Assembly: GCF_030704535.1 (NCBI RefSeq)
Contig: NC_081820.1
Span: 21,641,001 to 21,705,000 of the forward strand
Length of the DNA: 64,000 bases
Direction: 5' to 3'
DNA from: Vitis vinifera
Lineage: Eukaryota > Streptophyta > Magnoliopsida > Vitales > Vitaceae
Positions 48,984 to 60,255 of the stretch are shown here, in pieces (the first letter of the stretch is position 1; each line of letters starts with the position of its first letter). The notes below the pieces were generated by a model. It worked only from the letters and a program-made list of their open reading frames with translations. It was not told where the DNA came from and searched no databases. The translations under genes were made by a program, and so were the position numbers.

Positions 48984-51687
48984 CTGAATATGATCTGGAC
49001 CAAGTAACTTTTGGTTGCACTTTAGAGGTTTATGAAGATATCTAAGGGCCACATGCACATGTCCAAGGCCTTCCTCCATCATAGCCACATTGATATATGT
49101 CGCAGCAGTGTTTGGATGAGATGGGCCACAAGTGAGATGCAGAAGATACAGAGCGCGTTTTACATATCTGATCAATGAAAAATGTGGCCAGGGGTAAAAA
49201 TCAAATGGAAGCAAAAAGGCCATGGATAAACAGGATAGTATAGAATTCTGTGTTTTACATCGCTTAAAACATTTTGGCAAAAGCATGATAACTTACAGAA
49301 AAAGTTATGATTAGACGGGGTGTTATTTTCAAGTTAATTAAAAAAAAACTATGATTTAGCATTCAAACAAAATAAAAAGTGAAGCATGTTGCTGAAACCT
49401 AATAGAACAAAATGGAATCACTACAGAAGCAATAGTTCCTCCTATAATCCTAATGGTAAGTACATATGTTCCTAGCATAAGAAAGAAACTAGAGCACAAA
49501 CTAGTATGACATTATTGATAAACCCATCAACTACATGCATCCAATAATCAGTATACTTCATGTAAAGCAGTCCTAAAAGACAAAAAGGCCCGATATTAAA
49601 AGAATCAAACAATTAAATAAAAAGAAATGAACAAGCAAAAGAGATATAAGCAGTCCTGGAAGGAGGACATACTACATATATATGACCATACTACCAGGTT
49701 GACTTTTAGGTCAGCAGATCAATAACAATCATATTTTAGTAGCGTCATGTGAAACTTTGTGTCAGCATCTTTGTAACCAATGCACTTTCTAATCTATCCA
49801 ATAGGTACACCAGATTCTCTATTGACAGAACCATATGGCTTTATCAACTATTAGAGAATTGATTAGAAGTTGTTTAGAAGATCAACAAGTAATATGGAAG
49901 ACAAGCTAATATATTATTTCTAAAGTACAGTCCAAATGGTGCACAGAAAACTAAACAAGTGAAATATATTAGATGCCATTGGCAAGTCAAACAAAGGTGG
50001 ATATATTCTTATATTAGTGCTCCAATAGCATTTACATATTAGTGCAAACCTTTGATTCAACATCCTTCATAATCTTTAGTCAAATAAAATTCCTCAATTT
50101 TTTTCCACTGCATATAATTGGGACTTGACTTAACAAAATTATCATTCAAACAGTGTCAGAATAAAGGTTTTAAAAAACTAATTGGCATAGCCATTTCCCT
50201 TTTATTCATGTCAGACTCTCAATAATAAATGACAATATCATCTTATTTAGTGAAAAAAAAACTAAATGACAACAACAATAAAGAAGGGAGGTTTCAAGTT
50301 TGAGTTCCAGTAGCAACAAAAAAAATGGTAAGTATCAAAAAAGGGAAAAACAATATAACTTGACTGCTGAAATTTCAAGCAAGAAAGCACAAATGTTTAT
50401 GAATAATACATGAAAAGTCAATAGTGCATTACACAAGACCAACATACTTGAGAGCCAGTTCAGTGTGTTGAAGTCCGTAATAGAACACAGCAAGATCTCC
50501 ATAACTCTTCATCGTGTCTGGATGATCAAGTCCTAGTTCTCTCTCATTGATGTCCAATGCCTTTTGTTGATAAATTGTGGCCTTGAATTGGGACAACTCT
50601 TGAATTAAGAATAGGCAACAAGTAAAAAAAAAAAAAAACAGCATAGATTTACGTGGAAAACCCTAGATGGGAAAAACCATAGGCAAAGGAGAAAAAAATC
50701 CACTATGTCAAAAATTGGTGCAAAAGGGGAGAGATTCGAACGACTACTACATAGGCATAAACATCACAACCCTAAATCCTATACACCAACGCATAAACAT
50801 CATAACCTGATCCCTGCACTACCACCACAAACCTCCGAAAAAATCTCATAATTTTTCTTTAATACATATGTCGCACTGCAAGCTTTTTGGGTCGGACCAA
50901 GTAGAATTTGGGTCACCAAACTCTAACACATATCATGTAAACTTTCTCAAAGAAAGGAAAACACCAAATATCTTTGAAGGTTAGATGCCTATATAGTGAC
51001 TGGAGCCTAAAAGGCAAATCTATTAGGTGCATTTCTAGAAATAGTTTAACAGAACATTGAGAAAGACAACAAATTTATTATTCTATAACAGAGAAGATTC
51101 CATGAACACCAAGACAAAATGGACTCGTAATGGACCTGATTGAAGTTCCCTGTATGATACAAAACTACAGCAAGGAGGCTGTAAGCTCCTGCTGCCATTC
51201 GATGGTAGGGACCACAAACTGCGACCAGCTTTGCCAGAGCCTGCAAAAACCACAAAAATACAAAAGATAGCATATTAATTTACCAATGAACATGCAAAGA
51301 AAGATTTTTCTACTGCACCCGATTGGTAGTTTACATATAGAAATGACAAACCGATGGACTTTTAAATCAAATACCTTTGTCCCATAGCTGACTGCATCTT
51401 CAAGTTTTCCCTTATCTATAGTTGTTTTTGATGATTCTAGAAGTTGTCGTCCATCTGCAGATGAGCATGCTGCTTGCTGAAAAGAAAAAGAAATGCAATT
51501 AAATCCAGATTATTGAATGGTTTAATTATTTGTAAGACAAGATAAGAAACAATGTGTTCTATTCTTCTATCAAATAGCATAGTTTGTTCATCACCTTATG
51601 CACTAGTACCAAGCTAATAACGTCAAGTTTTTGGAAAGGGTATGGAGAATCCATATCAAAATCCCTTGGAACTAGCTCAATTCCCAC
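48984..51687 (-). pseudogene. Captured fragment of a TSS/REC (clustered-mitochondria family) TPR gene, five exons
   Basis: Exons 51687-51595, 51476-51375, 51240-51136, 50581-50448 and 49167-48984 have GT..AG borders. They join into 206 codons with no stop. The product matches the TPR region of plant TSS/REC proteins, cytosolic relatives of CLU that influence chloroplast compartment size or growth signalling. Recognisable segments are [33 protein letters not shown] and [19 protein letters not shown]. The full protein is about 1400-1800 aa or more, so only a small internal part is present. It lacks the N-terminal CLU domain, the start, and everything after DHIQ. Some conserved residues are changed (for example HKPLKCNQK where relatives have HEALKCNQ). 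It lies wholly inside the hAT element. It may be transcribed as part of a chimera but is not a complete gene. Confidence 0.85.
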
Positions 51688-52081
51688 CTGAAAAAGAAAA
51701 AGGCAGAATCGTCAGCCCTCATTTCCACTGTGAGCAAGAAGACCTGTTATCCATGAGTTTTTCCTAAGCATTACAAATATTTGTTTTAATATATTTCATT
51801 TCCTGGTAGGATTTTCCCTAAACTAGGAAAGAAATTAATTTTGCTTTTAAGAATATATATATATAATTGTTGCCCATCCATGATATAAATATCCTAAGTA
51901 AGTTCTTAATTCTTTTTCCATTCTCTCAACACAACTGAAGCATTCTTCAAATTTATATAAATAACCCGTGATATAATGTTTAAAATCATAAAACTACAAA
52001 ACCCACATATCCAATATAAAAGAATGTGGGGCATGCTGAAAGTTTTGGAACACATAGGCCAATTCCAGCTTGACTGTTTCC

Positions 52082-52525
52082 TTATTGCAGGTGAACTAGC
52101 TAAGTGTAAGCTCCATCAGGGTCCTTGATCAGCTCCCCATGAGTTCCTAAGATTCAATTTTTGAAAATTTTAGTTTGGTGCATAAGTCCGAAGTTCTAAG
52201 ATGAAATTCCAGGTTTAATGTTACCTTGCTCAACGATTTTCCCCTGATAAACCACTGCTATGATATCTGCATTCCTGATAGTTGTCAAACGATGTGCAAC
52301 AACTACAGTAGTTTGATTTACCATTACATTTACTAGTGCATCTTGGACGATGCGTTCAGACTCAGCATCTTGGACGATGCGTTCAGACTCAGCATCCAGT
52401 GCACTTGTTGCTTCATCAAGAAGAAGGATTCGTGGGTTCTTCAAAATGGCTCTTGCAATTGCAATTCTTTGCTTCTGTCCCCCAGATAGCTGAGTTCCAT
52501 GTTCACCCACCATTGTGTCAAGCCC
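52082..52525 (-). pseudogene. Captured ABCB (MDR/P-glycoprotein type) transporter fragment, degraded
   Basis: Two exons (52525-52225 and 52146 downward), joined by a 78-bp GT..AG intron, encode the end of a nucleotide-binding domain of a plant ABCB transporter. Visible are the signature motif [16 protein letters not shown], Walker [14 protein letters not shown] and the H-loop [16 protein letters not shown]. Upstream Walker A and all membrane segments are missing. A 27-bp tandem duplication repeats DAESERIVQ immediately after Walker B, which would distort the D-loop. The second exon has TAG at 52102-52100 and TAA at 52084-52082 where glutamine and glutamate are expected. It is non-functional and was carried by the hAT next to the TSS/REC fragment, in the same orientation. 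Confidence 0.88.
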
Positions 52526-54043
52526 CTGTATACACACCACAACCATTCCAAATATTGCAGGCCTTTATAAGGAAAGAAGAATTGTTTCTCTATTTAACAA
52601 ACAGAAGATTTGTAACTTTTTCTAGCATGCTGAATATGAAGGAATTTCACCATAATAAAAGGAGAAAGAAAGAAAATAGGCTTACCTTGGGCAGTTTGAC
52701 AACCTACTATATATCTTTGTGAGAGGGAGAGGGTGCTTACTTAGCATGAAGTAGGAGACTATCCTACTATATATCCATCCACAAAGAGAGAGATCTCTAC
52801 CCCAATGCCCCAAAAGATCAACCATAGCTCAGCTGCACCCCCAACCAAGATGGGTGATTATCAGGTTTGAGCTGCAATCATCCAAAGGAACCGACTGGCT
52901 GCAACCTAGCGTCTCATCTATAACAATTCTGCATACACCAAATCTTGACCTTCTAATGGAACTGTTTTTTGATTGAATTGGAATTGAAACAAGAGTATAC
53001 AAATGTTGATTTTTCCAACACAACAAGTTCATAATTTGAAGAGGTATGATGGCTGCATAAGTATAGATGTAAAAAAAAATAGCCTTATTCTGAAAACAGA
53101 GAGGATTACCTGCCCAACCATAACCACAACTGAAACCGACCGGCACATTATCAGATGGAAGTTGAGAAAATTCTGGAAATTTTTATAGTTCTCATCAATG
53201 TACTTGGAAATTTGTTGTCACAATAAAAAACCAAAAACAAGAGGTATATTATGAGAGAGTAGAAGCTCAAACCTGTAAAATTTGAATGCAATTCTAAAGA
53301 ATGACTTGCAATGACCACCAAGAAACCATGTCAAGACCCATCAAATGGGTTCCATTTAGTAACAAATCCACCATCTAAAGAACTTTCCTCAAGATTTAGT
53401 AAGACTTGTTATACCAATTTGTATCCACCATATGGTGGGTTTTGGATTTTGATCCCAGTTTTTCTGCTGCTGACAAGGGGAAAACTTATTGAAAACTACT
53501 GCAACTGGGATCCATATTCTGATCAACTAAGCCAAAATTTTCTTCAATTTTGACAGTTAGTATGCAATAGAAATCTAGCATGAAGTTTTTCTTCATCGAT
53601 GTTACTACTAATACAACTCAAATTCCTAAATCCCCTTTAACCAAGCTGGACTTAGAAGGCCTGTTAATGGCCTTTGGACTAGGCTGACCAGACCCACTTC
53701 CTATAACACAGGATGTCAATCTAAAAGAAAAGACCAGGTTCATTTGAGAATTTGTACCTTCCTTTTCAACGCATTGTTGGCTTCAATTAGCATATGTTCC
53801 TACACCCACATTTCCTTACAAGGACTCTACCTTGCAAGTCTTGAACTTGATTGTAAAGAATGTGGTTCTTAGTTACAACCATGGTAATTAACATCATAGA
53901 AGACATGCCAAAATATAATAACCAAAATTAAAATATATCCATAAGCTTAACAACATTGAAAAAAAAAAAAAAAAAGACATTACAAAGAAATTGTTAGCAA
54001 AAAAGAAAGAAAAATGTCTCTAACATCATCTTAAGTAAAAAAT
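52526..54043. other. hAT interior between ABCB fragment and transposase, no gene seen
   Basis: No recognisable exon. Short open frames at 52,829-53,146 and 53,311-53,553 lack family resemblance. It contains the transposase 3-prime UTR at the right edge. Confidence 0.5.
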
Positions 54044-56252
54044 CTAAAGCACAAGTAAATCATCATTTTCATCCATCATTGTGAGTTGGGGCTGTGAGTC
54101 ATGAATTGATGAATCACCTAGTAAAAAAAAACACCAAAAAAAATATTAGAAAACTTTACTAAATATTTTAATAAAAAACAATTCATAAAATTGATAATTA
54201 TGTAAATCGGTTACCTTCTTTTTCCTTCCATAACCAACTTTGAGCACACATTAAGGCCTCCAAAGTATCTGGATGAAGCCTACTGTGATGTTTTGATACC
54301 ACCCTACCACCCGTGCTAAAGACTGACTCAAATGCAACTATAGATACCGGAATAGCATAGATATCACGAACAATCATCTGCAAAGTCGGATACTTTATAC
54401 CATTTGTCTTCCACCAACTTAAAACATCAAAATTTGAATTCCTTGGCAGAATAGACTCCTCTAAGTAATAATCTAACTCCGACTTCGTATGACTTTCTCC
54501 AATGGTACTATGAACAAATAAGTCAAACTTTGAAAGAGGATCTTGTTCATCATAGTTTAACTCCAAAAGAGTTGAACCTGATGAAGTACCATAGGATGAA
54601 GTTTTTTGCCCCAAATTAGACTTTGATTGATACTCAGAAAGCAACTCATAACACATTCCACAGATTTTTTCTATCTCATTTGAAGCTTCAGACCCATACA
54701 TTAGTGGAAAGTAAAACTCTAAAATCTTTATCTTGTATCTTGGGTCAAATATAGCTGCTATTGCCATCACAATATGACACCCACTCCAATACTTGTCAAA
54801 CTTTTGCAACATACTTGATGTCATTGTTTTCACAACATCATTTGAGCATATCAACCAATCATACAATGCCTCTTTGATTTCGCACACTTTGATGAAGAAA
54901 GTATTTGCAGTGGGATAATTTGGTCCTGAGAACAACTCTGTTATGTTGTAAAACAATTTCAATCTTCCACATATTTCCTTTGCCATATTCCATTCTTCCT
55001 CTGATGGCACAACCATGTAGTATTTTTCACGTTGCTTCAAATGTGGGAACACATCTTTATATGTTATAGCAATTGATAACATCAAGTATGTGGAATTCCA
55101 TCGTGTCTTACAATCAAGACTTAACTTCTTATTGCATGGAATACGCAATTGGCGAGCTGCATCTTCAAACTTTTCCATTCTTAATGGGGTTGCTGACCAA
55201 TATGCAACACTCTCACGAATTTTTTTAATTTCTACTTCAATGACATCCAAACCTTCCTTAACAATTAAGTTCAACACATGTGCCGCACATCGCATGTGGA
55301 AAATTTTTCCATTCAATAAGAGTGAATCTCTCAAACATAATTTCTCCACCAAGATATTGATCATTCCGTCATTACTTGAGCAATTATCCACAGTGACTAT
55401 AGAAACTTTTCTATCTATATTCCAATCCAACAAGAAATCCATTAATACATCTGAAAGAACTTCTTTTGTGTGTGGAGGAGGCACATAAACAAACCTAAAT
55501 TAAGAATAAAAAATATCATTAACACAAACAATATCATTAAAGGATCAAATAAAAAAACACTTTGAAAGTTAAAAAAAAAACATAACTAACCTTACAATAT
55601 GATGGTGTAGTAACCAAGACTCATCAATGTAATGTACAGTGACAGCCATGTAGCCTTTCTTTTGATTTGATGTCCACATATCAGTTGTGATAGCAACTTT
55701 ACTTTGAAGTTTCTCTAAGTAGCTAATCATCTTATCTTTCTCAACCTCATAAATCTTCATTATATCACCCTTAATCGTATTGCGGGAAACCATCTTAAAC
55801 AAGGGTTGGAGACTAGTAGCAAATTCTCTAAACCCCACATGGTCAACGATTGAAAGTGGGTACTCATGCAATATAATTGCACGTGCAAGCTTCTCTCTTG
55901 ACATTTCTTGATCAAAGGTAAAACCACCAATTTGAACTTTTCCATGACCTTTTCTCTCTACTGCCAATAATTGTTGCCTAATATCAACATTTCTTCGTTT
56001 CATGCACCTATCTATGTGTACATGTAAGTGTTTTGTCCCATTCTTGCTATCGGCCTTAAGCTTTCCCTTACAATGCTTACAAATAGCATAATCTTGTCCA
56101 TCTTCTATGATTTTATCGAAATCATTCCAAACAACCGAAGTCAACTTTCTTCTTTTAGATACCAAGGTTCCATCAGTAGTTGAAGTACTGCCTGTAATTG
56201 GAGTTGAACCCGCACTTGGCATGGAAAAGTTTTCCCCTTCTTCTGATGTCAT
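54044..56252 (-). CDS. hAT transposase, BED zinc finger and hATC dimerisation domain, 671 aa, intact
   Basis: Cuts and pastes the surrounding element by recognising its termini. Exons 56252-55591, 55494-54215 and 54117-54044 have GT..AG borders and join in frame to 671 aa, normal for RICESLEEPER/DAYSLEEPER-like plant hATs. A BED zinc finger occupies about 40-83 (C58, C61, H77 or H79, C83). The RNase H-like catalytic core has first Asp 191 (ITTDMWTS) and second Asp 257 (IVTVDNCSSN). The motif RCAAHVLNL and the Trp of KTRWNS follow. The hATC domain is about 559-643 (SELDYYLEE ... SWWKTNGIKYPTL ... SVFSTGGRVVS) and supplies the likely catalytic Glu. The third exon gives a short acidic tail. No stops or frameshifts. 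Domesticated relatives exist, but here the gene lies inside matching termini, so an active transposase is the simpler reading. Confidence 0.92.
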
Positions 56253-57079
56253 TTTTCTTAATATAAAATAAAGTCTATAAGTAAAACATTCAAACCTAAA
56301 TTAATAGCCTAAAGCTTGGATAGGGCTTGAAGCAAAGGTTTAAAAGGCAAGATTGTATTTAGGTTAACCTCCAAGAATTGCAAGATGTCAACATAGTTTC
56401 CATTAATAGGAAAATAAATGTAATAGAAAAGCATCGAGGACAGTGCAACCGAAAGACACATGCAGTTTATATGGACAACCCATAGCAAGTGAGAAGAAAA
56501 TAAGAAGAAAATAAAAAAAACAGAAAACAAAGCAAACAAAAGCAAACAAAGAATATTCTAAAAAGTAATAACCAGAAAACAAAACAAAACCTTGAAATTA
56601 GGAATATTTAACCAATATCAAAACTATTAACGGAAAAAATTTGCAAATCAAATTCTCTAAAGACAAAAGAATTTTAGGGAAGAATAATTCTATATTGAAT
56701 GGCACAATATGGAGACCACTAGCACAAAACACATACAACTGAAAAATATTGAATAGGATTTAACATGGAAGCAAAAGTGGCAGTTTCATAAAAATTAAAC
56801 AAGGGCAAATGACTCATTTGTAATAGTTACTAGTAAAAAGCACATGAATATTAGTGTCATTAGATTGTATCTTAGTGTGATACGCACTAGAAATTGGTTC
56901 ATTGATGGAATGCATAGTAGATGTTCAAAGGGAAAAGAAGCACTAGTTAGAGAAATTTAACTTAATCAAACCCAAACAAGGTAGAGTTGAGACTAAAAGG
57001 GTCTTACAACCAACCCTCTTTGACCTACAAACCATATCCCAATTAAGTTAAATATTCAATGGAGTACCCCCAAAAATTG

Positions 57080-58300
57080 AAGAGAGAGAAGAGTGAATAG
57101 AAATCTATCAAATACCAAATGTATTCTAAGGTCCTCCATTTATCCAAAAAAAGATTCTCACATTCCCCTCCCTCCAAACCATCCAAAACAATGCAAGATA
57201 AACTATACACCGAAGTTCCCTTTATCTAGAAGTTTCCAGCATCTTTATTATTTATTTATTTTTTCCTTCCTAATTTGACCTTCAACCCAGCAGCAGCCTA
57301 AAAAGGGAAGACAAAACGTTTGAGCTATCCCAGCTACTCAATCTCTACACCGAAAAAAAAAAGGTTGTGATGTCATCAGCATATAATACACGTGAGGTAA
57401 TCCTCACCCCTTGGTCGCATAAAAGCCAACCCAGCAGAGATGTGTGCCCCCATCCAACCAAGAACACACACACAAAAACAAAAACAAAAAAACAAAAAAA
57501 AGAAAAAAAAAAAAAAAGAAAAGAAGGGCGCAAAAAGACTGCTATACACATCATTTTGCTACACCTCGACAAATAGGAATTGAAATAATGAGTCATATTC
57601 CTGACTGTTTCAATGCAATTTTAGTCCATCCAAATGCCATCCAGAACACAACATAAGAGAGAAAATTCCAAATTTCCTGTTAATGTTATCATAAGCATTC
57701 TCAATAAGAAGTTCTACACCATCTACTAACCCCTAATATCTTTCTAAAATCAAAGCAATCAATGCCACACTGAAATTTTTTTTATCTTCCCCAAGCATTC
57801 CACAACTCCCATAGTCCCACCAGCTTATGAACACTCATTCTTAAAGCAAAGATCTTAGTAAGGGTTGGTAAATATCCCCAACACACCATTGGTTTCTAAT
57901 GCCTTTTATGGCCTCTGTTCCCCCATTAGGAAGAAGAATACAAAAATTACATTCAAATTTCCCTCAAACTCCACGATTTCATGAAAAGATTGAAGAGCGC
58001 CCAACAACACCACTTTAACCATTTTCCAATTCTGTAGCCAATATGCCATTCGAGTCCAGGGCCTCATCACTACTTAGGCCTTTAAGGGCTTGCAGTAAAG
58101 TCCCTCTTAAGTTGAAGTTGCTCAAGGGAATCAATATGGCCAAACTCTGAACCACCCAACCTCCAACATATGGTGTCAGAGTGGAGATTCTGGAAGTAAA
58201 GACCGATGAATGAGTTTATTGATGATCTTCTGATAAAAGAAATGACCTTATCGGTGATCTCATCATCCTCAGTCCACCATTTTGATTTTGATGCTAATGA
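57080..58300 (-). pseudogene. Degenerate LINE (non-LTR) reverse transcriptase remnant
   Basis: Minus-strand scraps in shifting frames resemble plant L1-type reverse transcriptase: GVRITSRVLYADDITTF (the YADD catalytic motif) near 57,420-57,360, AAGLKVKLGR near 57,290, and a Trp-rich C-terminal piece WMVWREGNVRIF near 57,180. Upstream pieces near 57,850-58,080 are more doubtful. Many frameshifts and stops. It lies in the apparent 5-prime UTR intron of the transposase gene. Confidence 0.5.
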
Positions 58301-58698
58301 GCATTAGCCAAATGATGAAAGTGCTACATATTTAGGTCATCGCCCTTGAGCCACAGTGCCCTAGATTTCTAATGTTCACTGATATATTCCTTTCAAACTA
58401 GCCTACTAAAGGTCTCCTTTGCCTCACTACTCTAACCCTAGAAAAATTTGACGATAAGACCCGTTTCTCAATATGAAGGGAGTGGAAGCATTTGACGATA
58501 AGATCTGCTTAGCCCCTATTAAGATTCGCAAGAAACGGATTCAAAACCCTAAATAGCAACCCGAAAACTAATAGAAAAAAAAAATCCTTCAATAATCTGA
58601 AACTGGAAATGGAAAAATCCTAAATCTCGTATCTCTTTCTCGAATTAGAAACGGAATACAACACCAAATCAAGGCATCATTCAACCAAAAAATCTTAC

Positions 58699-58904
58699 CG
58701 GTTTGTAGATACGTGAAGATAATAGTTGTGATTCTTGATTTCTTGTGAATATGGGATAAACAAGGATGAATCGAGAGGAAATGGATTTTCGAATGGATTA
58801 TCTGATGGATTTCTCCATTGAGTGGGAGGAAAAACCCTAGCGTTGACAGAAACGAGAACTGAGAGAAGAAAACCTAAAATGAGGAGAGGAAACTAATATT
58901 TATA
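58699..58904 (-). promoter_or_regulatory. Transposase promoter and non-coding first exon
   Basis: TATAAATA on the minus strand at 58904-58897 lies about 200 bp inside the right end. A non-coding exon would begin about 30 bases on (near 58,870) and end at 58,699 with the donor CCG|GTAAGA. The matching acceptor is plausibly TTAAG at about 56,258, just before the ATG at 56252. The intron would be about 2.4 kb. The arrangement is inferred from motifs alone. Confidence 0.5.
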
Positions 58905-58919
58905 AGTGGGGGGTAAAGT

Positions 58920-59088
58920 AGTAATTTCATATTCGGGGCGGGTCAAATTATAACTACACCCGACCCCGCCCCGAACCCGATTCGGGTTTTTAAAAAAATC
59001 CTGAACCCGGCCCATCCCCGACTGCCATGTTCCTATACCCGTCCCAATAGGGGCGGGGCGGGGCAGGTGACCCGGGAAACCCGCGAAA
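58920..59088. other. GC-rich right subterminal region of the hAT
   Basis: Clusters of acccg/cgggt and ggggcgggg motifs mirror those of the left end in inverted orientation, in sharp contrast to the AT-rich flanks. Confidence 0.6.
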
Positions 59089-59100
59089 TTGCCATTCCTA
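59089..59100 (-). repeat. hAT right terminal inverted repeat
   Basis: ttgccattccta, exact inverse of 45766-45777. Confidence 0.95.
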
Positions 59101-59108
59101 AAACTACC
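59101..59108 (+). repeat. hAT target-site duplication, right
   Basis: aaactacc, identical to 45758-45765. Confidence 0.95.
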
Positions 59109-59406
59109 AAAGGAATTAGTCCATTTTCTACTATTGTTTAGTTTTTCTAGTTGGCATTTTTCTTGATGTCATCTGTAGGCCAAACGTTTTTGTGGAAAAA
59201 ATTTTGGTGCCTATTTTTCCATGAAAAAAAAGAGACCGCCAAAGGAATTAGTCAAGCTTTTCTACCATTATTTAGTTTTTCTAATTGGCATTTTTCTTGA
59301 TGTTATTCCAAGCTTTTCTTCTATTGTTTAGTTTTTTTTTTATATTATCCCTAGCCCATGAATTTTTGATATTATTCCAAGCTTTTCTTGATGTTAAAAA
59401 AAATGA
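59109..59406. repeat. ~130-bp tandem array, right part (unit 2)
   Basis: Continues the array interrupted by the hAT element, with motifs tagtttttctagttggcatt and gtggaaaaaattttggtgcc. It is shorter than in unit 1 and lacks the 23,143-23,800 insertion. Confidence 0.75.
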
Positions 59407-59806
59407 GGGCTTATTTAGTAACTATTTTCACAAGAGATTTTTTTTTTCTCCATAAAAAAAATAAAAAAATACTTTTGAAATCAGAAAACATAAAACAATT
59501 TTTTATCCTTAAAAAAACAATTTTTTACCCTTAAAAATAAAAAATAAGGAATTTTCACAGAACATCTTTTAACTGTTTTCACTTGTTTTTTTAGGGACAT
59601 TTAAAAAAATAATTATACAAATATGAAGAATGATTAAAAATAAAGCACTACATATAAAAGTTATTTTTAAAATATATTTATAAATAAGTTCCAAATTGAC
59701 ATTTGTTCTACAAAACATTAAAGAATAATTTTCAAAGATTGTTTTCTAATTGTTCTCAAAAATTATTTTTCAAAATTGTTTTCAAAAATGGTTACTCAAC
59801 AAAGCC
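59407..59806. mobile_element. MITE with GGGCTT...AGTAAC termini (unit 2 copy)
   Basis: Counterpart of 24,056-24,460, with ends gggcttatttagtaac and gttactcaacaaagcc. Confidence 0.55.
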
Positions 59807-59883
59807 TTATTTTCAACATTCAAAACCATTTTTGGTAACTTTTGGAAAGGAAACAATTCTTTGAAAACTTGTTACCAAAACAA

Positions 59884-60255
59884 GGGACTTATTTGACAAC
59901 CGTTTTCAAGAACAATTTTCTGTTTTTAGAACAAAAAAAAACACATTTGGCAATTAAAAACCATTTTATGTTTTTTATTCTTAAGAATAAAAAATAGGAT
60001 ATTTTTGGATAACGACTTTTAGTTATTTTATGTTATTTTCATTTATTTTTTAAGGGTTGTTTTAGAAAATAATTATATAAACATGTAGAATGATTAAAAA
60101 TAAAGGATTAGATATAAAAATTATTTTATAATATATTTAAAAATATTAAAAACATTTCAGATTCCCAAACAAACTTTTATTCTACAAAACATTTGAAAAC
60201 GGTTTCCAAAAACTTTTCCCTAAAACTGTTTTAAAAAATAGTTACCAAATAAGGC
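59884..60255. mobile_element. Second related MITE (unit 2 copy)
   Basis: Counterpart of 24,538-24,898, with ends gggacttatttgacaacc and gttaccaaataaggc. Confidence 0.5.

Larger units (their letters stand above)
45766..59100. mobile_element. Giant hAT DNA transposon carrying host gene fragments (13,335 bp)
   Basis: Termini TAGGAATGGCAA (45766-45777) and its exact inverse (59089-59100), with looser inverted similarity continuing to a shared CGGGT...GGGTCACC. A perfect 8-bp target duplication flanks it. Unit 1 has the matching unfilled site at about 22,947-22,954. Inside, all on the minus strand, are an intact hAT transposase (56252-54044), an ABCB transporter fragment (52525-52082), a TSS/REC TPR-gene fragment (51687-48984) and a LINE remnant (about 58,300-57,080). 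Both subterminal regions are unusually GC-rich. Fragments retain introns, so they were acquired as DNA. It inserted after the segmental duplication. Confidence 0.93.

Noticed and set aside
57345..57656. Lys- and Phe-rich frames around 57.4-57.6 kb as genes
   Set aside because: They run through a poly(A)/poly(T) tract. The only meaningful part is the LINE YADD scrap on the minus strand.
45766..59100. Helitron as the carrier of the gene fragments
   Set aside because: Inverted termini and an 8-bp target duplication are incompatible with Helitron insertion, and a hAT transposase is inside.
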